Assembly: GCF_001180245.1 (NCBI RefSeq)
Contig: NZ_CVSV01000131.1
Span: forward strand, 372,001-436,000
Direction of reading: 5' to 3'
Source of the DNA: Prochlorococcus marinus
GTDB taxonomy: Bacteria > Cyanobacteriota > Cyanobacteriia > PCC-6307 > Cyanobiaceae
DNA: 64,000 nt
Every line of letters begins with the position of its first letter. Position 1 is the first letter of the stretch. Position numbers and translations under genes: made by a program. The notes beneath the pieces are model-generated. The model did not search any database, was not told the origin of the DNA, and saw nothing but the letters and a program-made list of their open reading frames with translations. Below are positions 29,151 through 39,392 of this stretch, one piece after another.

Positions 29151-29182
29151 AAAAAGACCCCCAATCTTGCAGGTCTTTTTTT
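29149..29182. terminator. Bidirectional rho-independent terminator between purQ and fba
   Basis: AAAAAAAGACC (29149-29159) pairs with GGTCTTTTTTT (29172-29182) around a 12-base loop. The A-run and T-run make it usable in both directions, serving purSQ from the left and the class II aldolase gene from the right. The stem begins at the last bases of the purQ stop codon. Confidence 0.85.
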
Positions 29183-29200
29183 ATTTAATTTGGGAAGAAA

Positions 29201-30274
29201 TTAAACAGTAGCTTTTACTTTTGGATCTAAATCACCTTTTGCGTAAAGATCAGCAAAATAATTAGTGCTGTTTTGTTTGATTTTACTTGCTTGACCTTCG
29301 CACCAGAACTGCTTGTATCTGTCAAGACAAACTTGCTTCATGTATTTTCTAGCAGGCTTGTTGAAATGTCTTGGGTCGAAGTTTGCCTTATCAGCAAATG
29401 CTGCTTCTCTAACCGCGGCAGTGAAAGCAAGTCTGTTATCAGTATCAATGTTAACTTTCCTGACTCCATTTCTTATTCCCTCTTGAATTTCTTCAACTGG
29501 GACACCGTATGTTTGAGGAATTTCACCACCATATTTGTTAATGATATCTAACCATTCCTGAGGAACTGAACTAGATCCATGCATTACAAGATGGGTATTT
29601 GGAAGTGCTTTGTGAATTTCAGCAATTCTGCTTATTGCAAGAACTTCTCCTGTTGGTTTCCTTGTGAATTTATAAGCACCATGACTTGTACCTATAGCAA
29701 TAGCTAATGCATCGACTTTTGTCTTAGCAACAAAATCTGCAGCTTCTTCAGGATCTGTCAAAAGCATATCTGTAGAAAGTTCACCTTCAAATCCATGACC
29801 ATCTTCTGCTTCTCCTTTCCCTGTTTCTAATGAACCTAAGCAACCTAGTTCTCCTTCAACACTAACTCCAACTGAATGAGCAAAATCTACTACTTTTTTA
29901 GTAACTGCAACATTATATTCGTAACTAGCGGGTGTTTTCGCATCTGCCTCTAGAGAACCATCCATCATTACTGATGTAAAACCATTTATTGCGGCTGAAT
30001 AACATGTTGATGGTTCATTACCGTGGTCTTGGTGCATTACCACTGGAATATTAGGATATGTTTCTGTTGCGGCAAGGATTAGATGACGTAGGAAAATTTC
30101 TCCTGCATAATTTCTTGCCCCTCTTGAAGCTTGGAGGATTACAGGACTATCAGTTTCATATGCTGCTTCCATAATTGCTTGAACTTGCTCAAGGTTATTA
30201 ACATTGAAAGCTGGAATACCGTAACCATTCTCAGCTGCGTGATCTAAAAGTAGTCTTAGTGGAACGAGGGCCAT
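29201..30274 (-). CDS. fba: Class II fructose-1,6-/sedoheptulose-1,7-bisphosphate aldolase
   Basis: This zinc-dependent aldolase makes FBP and, in Calvin-cycle bacteria, sedoheptulose bisphosphate. Metal and substrate motifs are [15 protein letters not shown] (metal His, catalytic Asp), [27 protein letters not shown] and [16 protein letters not shown]. The 357 residues match the CbbA type of autotrophs. The unrelated class I enzyme is encoded next to it on the same strand, 147 bases upstream. Confidence 0.95.
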   Translation of the reverse strand: MALVPLRLLLDHAAENGYGIPAFNVNNLEQVQAIMEAAYETDSPVILQASRGARNYAGEIFLRHLILAATETYPNIPVVMHQDHGNEPSTCYSAAINGFTSVMMDGSLEADAKTPASYEYNVAVTKKVVDFAHSVGVSVEGELGCLGSLETGKGEAEDGHGFEGELSTDMLLTDPEEAADFVAKTKVDALAIAIGTSHGAYKFTRKPTGEVLAISRIAEIHKALPNTHLVMHGSSSVPQEWLDIINKYGGEIPQTYGVPVEEIQEGIRNGVRKVNIDTDNRLAFTAAVREAAFADKANFDPRHFNKPARKYMKQVCLDRYKQFWCEGQASKIKQNSTNYFADLYAKGDLDPKVKATV

Positions 30275-30421
30275 AATTAAAATAAGTTAAATGCTATATA
30301 AAGCATATGTTTCCGAGAGTTTAGTATAAAGAGGTATCAAATGTCACGTCATTAGATATACAAAATACTAAATTAAAGAAACTAATTTTATGACCCAGAG
30401 TATATTTTTAGGATTTTTTAT

Positions 30422-31489
30422 TTAGTAAGTGTAGCCTGCCACAAACAATTGCTCATCAGATGAAGGTTGAGATCCTGCTACATAGGAACCTTTTGAAGCT
30501 TCAGAGTTTGCCTGGGCTCTTGCAATCAATGCTTTTTGCCCCCCTTCAACGTCGCTTCCTTTCCAGGCCTTTAAGCATGAGTGCTGTAATGCTCTTCCAT
30601 AGGAGAATGAAACATTCCATAAAGCTTTCCTGTAAAGAGTGTTCATATTATTTAGGTAGACAGAAGCAGCTTCTTCGCTTAACCCTCCTGATAAGAAAAC
30701 TATTCCAGGAACAGATGCAGGAACGCACCTTTCCATAGTTCTTATTGTCATTTCAGCAACTTTCATAGGATCAGCCTTTGTTGGACAATCTGCTCCATTA
30801 ACAGTCATAGAAGGTTTTAATAAAGTTCCCTCTAGAAAAACTCCATTTGTCTGACAGGCAATATAAACCTGTTTTATTACCTCTTCTTGGACTTCAGCAG
30901 TTTTTTCAATAGTATGGTCGCCGTCCATTAAGATTTCAGGTTCAATAATTGGTACCAAACCAGATTCTTGAACGGATCTTGCATACCTCGCTAATCCCCA
31001 GGCATTCTCTTGAATTGATAGTTTTGAAGGACAACCATCATTTGTAATTTGCAGAACTGCTCTCCACTTTGCAAATCTTGCACCTTGTTCATAATATTTT
31101 GCGGCTCTTTCAACTAACCCATCTAGGCCAGAGCAAAAAGTTTCTACATCTCCTCCTCCAGGAAGTGGATTTAAACCTTTATCGACCTTAATACCTGGAA
31201 TAATACCTAAATCATTTAGTTTCTTAACCATTGACTCACCATCTTGGTGATTCTGATAAAGAGTTTCTTCGAAGAGGATTGCACCACTTATATACTTCCC
31301 AAGACCTTCTGTGGTAAAAAGCATTCCTCTATATGCCTTCCTATTGTCTTCAGTATTCTCAACGCCAATTCCAGCGAGTCTTTTCCCTACTGTTTTAGTG
31401 GATTCATCAACCGCTAATATCCCTTTCCCTTTAAAAGCTAGTAATTGAGCATTCTCTTTAAGCTCATTTTTGTAATAATTTAAAGCCAT
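30422..31489 (-). CDS. fda: Class I fructose-bisphosphate aldolase
   Basis: This metal-independent aldolase works by a Schiff base. Motifs are GKGILAVDESTKTVGKRL, PGIKVDKGLNPLPGG, KWRAVLQI, and the Schiff-base region FLEGTLLKPSMT with the catalytic lysine, then SGGLSEEAASVYLN and the C-terminal VAGYTY that ends in the functional tyrosine. The length of 355 residues is that of eukaryotic-type class I enzymes. Having both aldolase classes side by side is noteworthy (see findings). Confidence 0.94.
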   Translation of the reverse strand: MALNYYKNELKENAQLLAFKGKGILAVDESTKTVGKRLAGIGVENTEDNRKAYRGMLFTTEGLGKYISGAILFEETLYQNHQDGESMVKKLNDLGIIPGIKVDKGLNPLPGGGDVETFCSGLDGLVERAAKYYEQGARFAKWRAVLQITNDGCPSKLSIQENAWGLARYARSVQESGLVPIIEPEILMDGDHTIEKTAEVQEEVIKQVYIACQTNGVFLEGTLLKPSMTVNGADCPTKADPMKVAEMTIRTMERCVPASVPGIVFLSGGLSEEAASVYLNNMNTLYRKALWNVSFSYGRALQHSCLKAWKGSDVEGGQKALIARAQANSEASKGSYVAGSQPSSDEQLFVAGYTY

Positions 31490-31592
31490 TCTTTAATAAT
31501 TCAGTTCAATTGATTTTTCCAGAATATTAAAAAAAAATAAAATCAATCCAATACTTTTTCGGGTAATAATTGCTACTTGTAGATGTATAGCT

Positions 31593-32690
31593 TTAAATTT
31601 TTATTCTTAATCCGCTTTTCGAAGATTCCCTTATAGCTTCGCAAACTTTATGACTCGCCAGTCCCTCACATAATCCTGGAATGATAGGTGTTTGATTAAA
31701 AATACTCTCAGCCCATAAATTTTGAATTCTTAAAACTGGAGCAATTCTTCCATCAGTCCATGTTTTTTCAAAATTAAATCTTGAATCTGCAGTTAGATTT
31801 TGTATTTTATTTTCGCTGTTTGAATATTTCAAATTAAAACCATGGACATAATCTTTTTGGTTCTCGCTTTTAAGAATAAGTGAACCTTCGCTTCCATATA
31901 TTTCTAAACTAAATCCTCTACCGTTTTTAGAAATTGATGATAAAGATACCTGACATGGAATAATATTCGAGTTGTAGTTTAATATTTCTATATTGGCTAA
32001 ACATACATCTTCACTTGTAACATCATTAAAATCAGATGAATTAGCTAAAGGTCTTTTTTTGATTGAAGTTGCTAACTTGCCAGATACATTTATTGATTCT
32101 CCAAAAAACCAATTTAACATGTCGAATGCATGAGTACCTAAGGCGCCAATAACTCCTCCACCTTTTTCTTCTAAAGAATACCAATTCCAAGCTCTTTTAG
32201 GGTCGGATCTGCTACCCATTAACCAATCTAATTTGACTAAATATATTTCTCCTAAAATATTCTCATCAATAAGTTTTTTTGTCTGAAGGAAAAGGGGTAC
32301 TGCTCTATATTCAAAATCAACACATACGCTTAAGTTATTAATTAAAGATATCCTCTGAAGCTCTTCTATTTCAGAGGACGATATTGAAACAGGTTTTTCT
32401 AGTAGCAAATTTTTATTATTCTCAAGAGCTTGTTTTGCTAATTTAAATCTTGATTCGGGAGGAGTAGCAATAATAATCCCATCAATTTCTTGAGATTTAA
32501 CTAAGTCTTCCCAATCATGAAAAAACTCTAATCCAGTCTCTTTTCCTAGAATTGATTTTTCCTTTTTGTCATAATGATAAATAGCAACAGGCGTAAAATA
32601 ATTAGACTCTTTTAACGCTTCTAAATGTACTTTTTTACCAAAACCTAGTCCAGCGATTGCTATTTTTAATTTTTTATTTTTAGAATTCAT
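31593..32690 (-). CDS. Gfo/Idh/MocA-family NAD(P)-dependent oxidoreductase
   Basis: The N-terminal Rossmann domain has IAIAGLGFGKKVHLEAL and the family's LLEKPVSIS (about 93-101) with the conserved lysine; the C-terminal beta-sheet domain includes GSRSDPKRAWNW and GGGVIGALGTHAFDMLNWFFG. Members oxidise or reduce sugars and inositol-like substrates; the substrate cannot be told from sequence. The stop shares one base with the next gene's start region, and the group runs accD, secreted protein, oxidoreductase in transcript order. Confidence 0.87.
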   Translation of the reverse strand: MNSKNKKLKIAIAGLGFGKKVHLEALKESNYFTPVAIYHYDKKEKSILGKETGLEFFHDWEDLVKSQEIDGIIIATPPESRFKLAKQALENNKNLLLEKPVSISSSEIEELQRISLINNLSVCVDFEYRAVPLFLQTKKLIDENILGEIYLVKLDWLMGSRSDPKRAWNWYSLEEKGGGVIGALGTHAFDMLNWFFGESINVSGKLATSIKKRPLANSSDFNDVTSEDVCLANIEILNYNSNIIPCQVSLSSISKNGRGFSLEIYGSEGSLILKSENQKDYVHGFNLKYSNSENKIQNLTADSRFNFEKTWTDGRIAPVLRIQNLWAESIFNQTPIIPGLCEGLASHKVCEAIRESSKSGLRIKI

Positions 32691-33085
32691 TATTGTCCAT
32701 TTATAAACTCTGAACAGCTATTTTCAATAACTACATCTATTAGTTCATCATTATTGGAAGTTTGCCATTTTGAATTGAATTGAGGTATTCCATTTATGGA
32801 TGTATCTTTAAACTTTTTTTCATCGCAATTAATTCTCATTACATAAAGTGATAACTCTCCCTCATCATCAGAATTAGTTGGATTTTTGAAGAACTTCGTT
32901 AAGACACTTATTTCACCATTTGAAAGCGACTTAATACTGCCTTTATCAAGCCATTCTTTCCCTTCATTATTCTCTTTTAGTAGGACCCAGTCAACATTTC
33001 CTATTCCATAAGAATATGGAGCAAAATTTAAAACAAAAAATAAAATACTTAAAGAAAGATAAAAGAAATTTGAAATAATTCTCAT
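32690..33085 (-). CDS. Small secreted protein of unknown function
   Basis: The 131-residue protein has a clear signal peptide (about 1-27, ISNFFYLSLSILFFVLNFAP) and a mature domain beginning near GNVDWVLLKENNEGKEWLD. Two cysteines (RINCDEK and ENSCSEF) could pair in an oxidising compartment. I do not recognise a characterised family; similar short exported proteins of cyanobacteria are unnamed. It lies between accD (1-base gap) and the oxidoreductase gene (1-base overlap). Confidence 0.78.
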   Translation of the reverse strand: MRIISNFFYLSLSILFFVLNFAPYSYGIGNVDWVLLKENNEGKEWLDKGSIKSLSNGEISVLTKFFKNPTNSDDEGELSLYVMRINCDEKKFKDTSINGIPQFNSKWQTSNNDELIDVVIENSCSEFINGQ

Positions 33086-33086
33086 T

Positions 33087-33968
33087 TTACATATTTGCTT
33101 TTACAAGTTCTTTTACACCATGAATTTTTAAAATTTTAGTCAAAGTATCCTTGAGATCTTTCCTTTTAACTATTACATCTACAAAACCATGCTCAAGCAG
33201 ATATTCAGCTGTTTGAAAATTATCGGGTAATTTTTCTCTTAATGTTTGTTCTATAACCCTTCTTCCAGCAAAACCAATAAGAGCTTTTGGTTCCGCCAAA
33301 ATTAAATCACCTAACATGGCAAAGCTTGCTGTTACCCCTCCAGTGGTTGGATGAGTTAGCAAGGGCATATAAAGAAGATTTTTTTCTTTATGTTTTTTTA
33401 GTGCTCCAGATATTTTTGCCATTTGCATGAGACTTAACATCCCTTCTTGCATCCTTGCCCCTCCTGATGCGCAAACAATAAGAATTGGAAAATTTTCTAA
33501 AGTTGCTTTCTCAATTATCCTTGTAATTTTTTCACCAACTACTGAACCCATGGATCCTCCCATAAATCGAAAATCCATAACAGCTAATGCTAAAGGCATT
33601 GAATTTACAGAACAGATACCTGTTACGACTCCATCTCTTAAACCTGTACCTGCTTGACTTTCTTTAATTCGATCAGCATACGCTCTTCTATCTTTAAAAC
33701 CTAAAGGATCTGTAGGACTCAGTGAACTATCAAACTCCTCGAATGAATTTTTGTCAGCAATTATATTAATCCTTTCATCGCTATTAATCCTATTGTGGTG
33801 TCCACAATTACTACAAACATTGAAATTTGAAATGAGGTCTTTTCTATAGGCTACTTGCGAACATTCTGAACATTTAACCCACAAACCATCTCCCTCATCA
33901 GTATCTTGCGAAACTTTCCCAACAAATTGATCTTTACGCCTTGCGGCAAACCAGTCGATTAATGACAC
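33087..33968 (-). CDS. accD: Acetyl-CoA carboxylase carboxyltransferase beta subunit
   Basis: AccD with AccA transfers carboxyl from biotin to acetyl-CoA for fatty-acid synthesis. The N-terminal zinc ribbon is visible (about 33-57: [16 protein letters not shown] then NVCSNCGHH), followed by the crotonase-like core with [49 protein letters not shown] and [15 protein letters not shown]. The length of 293 residues is typical. Two small genes are tightly attached downstream. Confidence 0.96.
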   Translation of the reverse strand: MSLIDWFAARRKDQFVGKVSQDTDEGDGLWVKCSECSQVAYRKDLISNFNVCSNCGHHNRINSDERINIIADKNSFEEFDSSLSPTDPLGFKDRRAYADRIKESQAGTGLRDGVVTGICSVNSMPLALAVMDFRFMGGSMGSVVGEKITRIIEKATLENFPILIVCASGGARMQEGMLSLMQMAKISGALKKHKEKNLLYMPLLTHPTTGGVTASFAMLGDLILAEPKALIGFAGRRVIEQTLREKLPDNFQTAEYLLEHGFVDVIVKRKDLKDTLTKILKIHGVKELVKANM

Positions 33969-34107
33969 AATGTTTTCTGTTTTTTCTATTTAAATCTAAA
34001 TTAGGTACTTTTATCAAGAAAGATATATAAAAATTTGAAATCATCTAGATTAAAAACTCTTCAAAGTAAAAATATATTGATTTGAGTTGATAATCCAAAA
34101 TTAAATA

Positions 34108-35004
34108 TTATTTGTTTTTCTCCTCAATCATTTTATGAATTATTGGAGTGAGAATTAGTTCCATTGCGAATCCCATTTTTCCTCCATTTACAACGATACT
34201 TGTTGGACTTGACATGAATGAATCGTTAATCATTCCAAGCAAGTATTGAAAATCAATCCCCCATTTCTCTCTTGCACCTTTTCTGAAATGTATGATCACA
34301 AAGCTCTCATCAGGAGTTGGGATATTCCTGCATATGAAAGGATTAGAGGTGTCAATTGTGGGAATTCTTTGGAAATTAATATCGGTTTTGCTGAATTGTG
34401 GGCATATGTGATTTATATAATCAGGCATTCTTCTTAATATAGTATCCACAATGGTTTCCGCTGAGTAACCTCTTTCTGCGTTATCTCTATGGATTTTTTG
34501 AATCCACTCTAAATTTGTTATCGGAACAACACCAACAAGTAAATCCGCATAAGAGGCAACATTGTATCCATCACCTTCTACTCCGCCATGCAAACCTTCA
34601 TAAAAAAGTACATCTGTTCCCTCAGGAATATCTTCCCATGGAGTAAATTGTCCAGGTTCTAAGGATGTCCCAAGTCTTGTATTATGTTCTTCTGCCTCTT
34701 CAAGACTATGTAGATAATATCTTTTCTTTCCTCCTCCAGTTTCACCATAGATTTTAAAAAGTTCTTCTAGCTTGTCAAAAAGATTAGCCTCTGGACCAAA
34801 ATGAGAGAAATTTTCACCTTTTGAAAGAGCGTCTGCCATAGCTTTTTTCATAGGCATTCTTTCAAATCTGTGGTAACTATCACCTTCTACAACTGCAGGA
34901 ACAATATCCTCTCTGGCAAAAATATGCTCAAAGGCTCTTTTTACTGTACTTGTTCCTGCTCCTGAAGATCCTGTTACAGCAACTACTGGATGACGTTTTG
35001 ACAT
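34108..35004 (-). CDS. prk: Phosphoribulokinase, class I (proteobacterial type)
   Basis: PRK phosphorylates ribulose-5-phosphate to the Rubisco substrate RuBP. The 298 residues start with VVAVTGSSGAGTSTVKRAFE (P-loop 12-19) and contain EGDSYHRFERMPMKKA, LFYEGLHGGVEGDGYN, LEWIQKIHRDNAERGYSAE and FQRIPTIDTSNPF. These match the short octameric enzyme of purple bacteria rather than the roughly 330-340-residue class II enzyme of plants and most cyanobacteria. The redox cysteine pair of class II is absent: no Cys in the P-loop region, only late Cys in HICPQF and FICRNI. Known-family assignment is firm; its origin by transfer is inference. Confidence 0.9.
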   Translation of the reverse strand: MSKRHPVVAVTGSSGAGTSTVKRAFEHIFAREDIVPAVVEGDSYHRFERMPMKKAMADALSKGENFSHFGPEANLFDKLEELFKIYGETGGGKKRYYLHSLEEAEEHNTRLGTSLEPGQFTPWEDIPEGTDVLFYEGLHGGVEGDGYNVASYADLLVGVVPITNLEWIQKIHRDNAERGYSAETIVDTILRRMPDYINHICPQFSKTDINFQRIPTIDTSNPFICRNIPTPDESFVIIHFRKGAREKWGIDFQYLLGMINDSFMSSPTSIVVNGGKMGFAMELILTPIIHKMIEEKNK

Positions 35005-35093
35005 TTTTTAAAAACAATATCTCATGATTCTGACAGGTCATATGCCAACTTTATGTTTTACTTGAAAATATTTTTTTATTTATTAATTTTTTT

Positions 35094-36167
35094 TTAAATT
35101 TCATCCATTATTTTATCTCCGATTTCACTACAAGATAAAACTTCAGAAGACCCATCAGCTAAATCTGCTGTTCTAAATCCTTTTGATAAAACTTTATCAA
35201 TGGCAGTTTCTAAATTTTCTGCGGCTTTTTCTTCATTTAATCCAATTTTTAACATCATGGAAGCAGATAAAAGCATTGCTATAGGATTTGCTATGTTTTT
35301 ACCTGCTATATCAGGAGCCGAACCATGAACAGGTTCAAAAACTCCTGGTCCATTATTGTTTAGAGAAGCAGATGGAAGCATACCAATAGAACCAGTTAAC
35401 ATTGCGGCTAAGTCGCTTAAAATATCTCCAAATAAATTACTTGTTAAAATTACATCAAATTGACCAGGATCTCTAACTAATTGCATCGCTGCATTATCAA
35501 CGTACATATTGCTTAGAGATATATTTTTATCTTTTGAAGTGATATTTAAAACTGTATCTCTCCACAATTGACTAACCTCAAGAACATTTGATTTATCAAC
35601 AGAACATATTTTTTTATTTCTTTGGTTAGCAATTTTTATTGCTATTTCAGTTATTCTCTCTATTTCGGCCGAATCATAAACCATCGTATTGAAAGCTTTT
35701 GGGATTTTTGTATTTGTTATATGTCCTCTTGGTTTCCCAAAATAAATTCCCCCTATTAATTCTCTTACAACGATAAGATCTACATGCTCAACGATTTCTT
35801 TTTTTAATGTACTTGAATCTAATAGAGATTTTCTTATTTTGACAGGCCTGATATTTGCGAAAAGGTTTAGGGCAGACCTTAACTTTAGTAACCCACTTTC
35901 TGGCCTTAATTCTCTTTCAAGAGAGTCATATTTAATATCTCCAACACATGCTAAAAGTACAGCATCACTTTTTTTGCATTGATCTAGTGTCTCATCTGGA
36001 GCAGGAGTCCCATATTTTTCATAAGCTATCCCTCCAAATAATTTCTCAATAATCTCAATATCGAAATTATGATTTTTTGAAAGCTTTTTTAAAACTTTTT
36101 TTGAAACTTCTGAAATCTCTGGTCCAATTCCGTCTCCTGACAATAAAACAATCTTATATTTCTTCAT
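35094..36167 (-). CDS. leuB: 3-isopropylmalate dehydrogenase
   Basis: LeuB carries out the oxidative decarboxylation step of leucine synthesis. Motifs are LLSGDGIGPEISEV, LRPESGLLKLRSALNLFANI, the substrate loop VVRELIGGIYFGKPRG, and the metal/NAD region FDVILTSNLFGDILSDLAAM and LFEPVHGSAP-type FEPVHGSAPDIAGKN. The 357 residues are normal. It precedes no other leu gene here; lpxD lies 28 bases upstream on the same strand. Confidence 0.95.
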   Translation of the reverse strand: MKKYKIVLLSGDGIGPEISEVSKKVLKKLSKNHNFDIEIIEKLFGGIAYEKYGTPAPDETLDQCKKSDAVLLACVGDIKYDSLERELRPESGLLKLRSALNLFANIRPVKIRKSLLDSSTLKKEIVEHVDLIVVRELIGGIYFGKPRGHITNTKIPKAFNTMVYDSAEIERITEIAIKIANQRNKKICSVDKSNVLEVSQLWRDTVLNITSKDKNISLSNMYVDNAAMQLVRDPGQFDVILTSNLFGDILSDLAAMLTGSIGMLPSASLNNNGPGVFEPVHGSAPDIAGKNIANPIAMLLSASMMLKIGLNEEKAAENLETAIDKVLSKGFRTADLADGSSEVLSCSEIGDKIMDEI

Positions 36168-36195
36168 TTAAATTTTTGTTTAATAGAACAATAAA

Positions 36196-37230
36196 TTATT
36201 GCTTGTCTAATTGTCTAAGTTTTTTTGCTAATTCTGGTAATTTTTTAAAAATACTTGAACTCCTTAGCCATGATTTATTTTCCATCGCTGGGAAACCACT
36301 AATTACCTTGCCATCTTCTATGTCACAATGAATTCCGCATTTTGAACTCGCTATGACATTATTACCAACTTTTACTCTATTATTAACTCCTACTTGCCCT
36401 GCCAAAATAACACCATCTCCAATATTCGCTCCTCCAGCGATACCAACTTGAGCTGCAAATGCACAGTTCTTTCCAATTTTTACTCCATGACCTATTTGTA
36501 TTAAATTATCCAACTTTGTTCCCTCATCAATAAAAGTAAATCCAACTGCGGGTCTATCGATACAACAATTCGTTCCAATTTCTACGAAACTCATTATTTT
36601 TACACCACCTTTTTGAGGCATTTTTACCCATTTGCCATTTTTAGGAATAAAACCAAATCCCTCTGATCCAATAACAGAATTTGAATTAATTACACAATTA
36701 TTTTTTAGAGTTGTATTTTCGTAAATTACACAATTTGGATGAATTATATTATTATTTCCTATTCGAACATTACCTAAAATTGAAGATCCAGGAAGAATAT
36801 GATTATTGTCTCCAATTACAGTATTTTCTCCAATATAGACATTAGGTCCAATATGGCAATCTGCTCCAATTATTGCTGTTTTATCTATAACCGCTGAAGC
36901 GTGAATTCCTGGTTTGAAATTGATAGTTTTATATAAACAATCCAATACTTCTGCAAATGCAATTCTTGGATTTTTAACAATTACGTTTGATATATTGAGT
37001 TTCTTTAGGGCACTTACGATTTCATCGTTGTTAGTAGTTATTATTGCTGATACTTTAGTTTGATCTAATTTTTCTTTAAGGATATTATTTTCTTCTAAAA
37101 AAGATATTTGATGCTTAACTGCAACATCTAATGAGGCAGCTTCATCAATATTTAAATCTTCGAAAATATTGGCACTAATAAAATTTGAATTTCCTTTTTT
37201 TATCAGATCAACTAAATCACTTAAAAGCAT
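36196..37230 (-). CDS. lpxD: UDP-3-O-acylglucosamine N-acyltransferase
   Basis: LpxD adds the second acyl chain in lipid A synthesis. An N-terminal uridine-binding domain (1-100) is followed by a left-handed beta helix of hexapeptide repeats (about 105-310: VIDKTAIIGADCHIGPNVYI, NTVIGDNNHILPG and so on). The catalytic histidine is in IQIGHGVKIGKNC. The end is a short helix. The length of 344 residues is normal. Together with lptB it shows that lipid A-type LPS is made and exported. Confidence 0.93.
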   Translation of the reverse strand: MLLSDLVDLIKKGNSNFISANIFEDLNIDEAASLDVAVKHQISFLEENNILKEKLDQTKVSAIITTNNDEIVSALKKLNISNVIVKNPRIAFAEVLDCLYKTINFKPGIHASAVIDKTAIIGADCHIGPNVYIGENTVIGDNNHILPGSSILGNVRIGNNNIIHPNCVIYENTTLKNNCVINSNSVIGSEGFGFIPKNGKWVKMPQKGGVKIMSFVEIGTNCCIDRPAVGFTFIDEGTKLDNLIQIGHGVKIGKNCAFAAQVGIAGGANIGDGVILAGQVGVNNRVKVGNNVIASSKCGIHCDIEDGKVISGFPAMENKSWLRSSSIFKKLPELAKKLRQLDKQ

Positions 37231-37250
37231 TTTTCAGTTTTAATTTTTTT

Positions 37251-38333
37251 CTAGGAGAGAGCAAGAACATCTCTGTGCACGACAATTATCGAGGAGTTGT
37301 TATTTTCTTTATTATTTAAGATACTTCTTAATTTGTCGCTACTTATTGATACTAAACCTTTTGCAACTTCTTTATCATTTGTATTTACGATTTTAACTGC
37401 CTGATTAATCGTAAAGTTTCCTTCTACATTCTTAACTCCAACCGCTAAAAGTGAGGCACCTTTTTTTTTAATTGCAAAAGAAGCGCCATCATCTAAAGTG
37501 ATTTTCCCTACTGTTTGAATTGCATGTGAAAGCCAACTTTTTTTGTTTCCTATAGGTTTTTCTACTGGATAAAATAAAGTACCAATTTTATTATTATTAA
37601 AAATTTCAATTAAGTTTTTTTTATTAGTTCCATCTACTAGTTGGACTTCAACTCCTCCTTTTGTGGCTATTTCTGCAGAAATTAATTTTGTAGAAATTCC
37701 TCCTGTTCCCCACTCATTATTTGAGTTTTGAATATTTTTATCTTTAATTTCTTTTAATTCACTATTATGAACTTCTTTAATAGGTTGAGCATCTTTATTA
37801 TTGCGTGGATCTTTTGAGTATAGATTTTCAATATCTGTTAATAAAATAAGCTTGTTAGCATTTATAGCTAAGGCAACTAAAGCAGAGAGGGTATCATTAT
37901 CTCCATATTTAAGCTCTTCATTTGCTACGGTATCATTTTCATTTACTATTGGAATTACATTCAAATCGATTAATTTTTTTAAAGTTTTAGAAGCGTTATT
38001 AAAGGATTCTCTTGAATTGAAATCAGCTTTAGTTATCAAAATTTGAGCAATATTATGACCTAATTTATTAAATACTTTATCGTATAAGGACATTAAATTA
38101 ACTTGACCTACTGCAGCTGTAGCTTGAAGGGTACTTAAATCATTTGGTCTCTTTTTAATATTTAATTTTTGGCAACCTAATCCAACGGCTCCACTAGTTA
38201 CTAAAATTAACTTGTTCCCTTTTGAAAGAAAACTTGTAAAGGATCTAGAAAGGGTTTCAATAACGTCTTCTGTAGATGTTCCCTCTGTTCCCCTTAAAAT
38301 ACTAGTACCAATTTTAATAACCCAAGTTTTCAT
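37251..38333 (-). CDS. proB: Glutamate 5-kinase
   Basis: ProB phosphorylates glutamate as the first step of proline synthesis. The amino-acid kinase domain has [48 protein letters not shown] and [21 protein letters not shown]-terminal PUA domain (about 275-360) is present. The length of 360 residues is normal. The start overlaps the stop of the YqeG-type phosphatase gene by 4 bases. Confidence 0.95.
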   Translation of the reverse strand: MKTWVIKIGTSILRGTEGTSTEDVIETLSRSFTSFLSKGNKLILVTSGAVGLGCQKLNIKKRPNDLSTLQATAAVGQVNLMSLYDKVFNKLGHNIAQILITKADFNSRESFNNASKTLKKLIDLNVIPIVNENDTVANEELKYGDNDTLSALVALAINANKLILLTDIENLYSKDPRNNKDAQPIKEVHNSELKEIKDKNIQNSNNEWGTGGISTKLISAEIATKGGVEVQLVDGTNKKNLIEIFNNNKIGTLFYPVEKPIGNKKSWLSHAIQTVGKITLDDGASFAIKKKGASLLAVGVKNVEGNFTINQAVKIVNTNDKEVAKGLVSISSDKLRSILNNKENNNSSIIVVHRDVLALS

Positions 38334-38824
38334 TTTACAAAATGAGAAATTAATTTTTCTATTATCAAAGTTAAATTAAATTTTATAGGCAAGCCATCTC
38401 TATTTAATCTCTTAACTAATATTGTTTTTATATCACATCTATTCCCAACAATAATATCTGTAAAAATTCTGTCGCCAATAATGGCTACATTTTTTGGTTC
38501 TCTGCCAATTTCTTCGATAGCAGACAAAGTTACTTTTTTTCTAGGTTTTGATGCATTGTATTTATACCTTAAATTTAATTCTTTCGCTATTTTTGCGATT
38601 CTTTTTTTTGATGGATTATTACTTATTAGATATAGGGAGAAAAGTTTTTTAGATTCTATTATCCAATTTTTAACAGCTTTTGGGATCATATTTGATTTTC
38701 TATTTACTAGAGTCCCATCCACGTCTAGCAATAAAGAATTAATTCCTTTTTTTTGCAACTCAGATTGAGAAATATTATATATTGGTAAGTTTGAATCCCA
38801 ATTGACTTTTAGGATAGATCTCAT
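38330..38824 (-). CDS. YqeG-family HAD phosphatase
   Basis: The 164 residues carry HAD motif [16 protein letters not shown] (about 32-46), motif [12 protein letters not shown] and motif [21 protein letters not shown]. The size and the order match the YqeG/PGP1 (phosphatidylglycerophosphate phosphatase) family, which in phototrophs is linked to phosphatidylglycerol synthesis for thylakoids. Whether this copy acts on PGP is inferred. It is translationally coupled to proB (4-base overlap). Confidence 0.85.
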   Translation of the reverse strand: MRSILKVNWDSNLPIYNISQSELQKKGINSLLLDVDGTLVNRKSNMIPKAVKNWIIESKKLFSLYLISNNPSKKRIAKIAKELNLRYKYNASKPRKKVTLSAIEEIGREPKNVAIIGDRIFTDIIVGNRCDIKTILVKRLNRDGLPIKFNLTLIIEKLISHFVK

Positions 38825-38829
38825 TTATT

Positions 38830-39366
38830 TTAAGAACTACTTTTTTCAAGCTCAGTTTCAATCAAAGGTTGAATTTTATCGAACTCATCATCTTCAACTA
38901 ATAAGGCACCTTTGTCTTTTAATTTACCCACAATAAAAAAAGGATCTAGTGGTATATATAAGCCATATTCTTGGTCAAAAAGATTAAAGTTAACGAGCAA
39001 TTCATAACTCTCACTATCATCATCGACGTAATCTTCTTCTAATTCATCGTAAATTGGTTCTTCAAGTTCGCCTGATACTGTTAATGTAACGGCTGATCTG
39101 ATAAGTTTTAAATCATGTTCTTGAAGAACTGCTTCAGCATTTTTTAGTATTTGTTCATTTTTATCTATTTTCTCAATTAGTTCAGGTTCCTCTTTTTCAT
39201 TTATCTTAAAAAGACTTACTGGTGTATCAACTGGGGTTAATAAAGCATATTCTTGGCCTTCAACACTTACTAATTGTTCAAGATAACAAAATAGCTCGTT
39301 TCCATTTGAGTCATTTAATAAAAGAGTCTGTGCATCATAATTATCATTTGAATTTGCTTCTTTCAT
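38830..39366 (-). CDS. DUF3727 family protein
   Basis: The 178-residue acidic protein starts with a DUF1292-like strand set (LLLNDSNGNELFCYLEQLVS, EYALLTPVDTPVSLFKI) followed by an acidic linker (EEDYVDDDSESYELLV) and a repeat of that fold (FNLFDQEYGLYIPLDPFFIVG). The two-domain arrangement is that of cyanobacterial and plant DUF3727 proteins; no function is established. Five bases upstream of the YqeG gene in the same orientation. Confidence 0.82.
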   Translation of the reverse strand: MKEANSNDNYDAQTLLLNDSNGNELFCYLEQLVSVEGQEYALLTPVDTPVSLFKINEKEEPELIEKIDKNEQILKNAEAVLQEHDLKLIRSAVTLTVSGELEEPIYDELEEDYVDDDSESYELLVNFNLFDQEYGLYIPLDPFFIVGKLKDKGALLVEDDEFDKIQPLIETELEKSSS

Positions 39367-39392
39367 TTAAAAATTATCTATCCTTTTTAATA

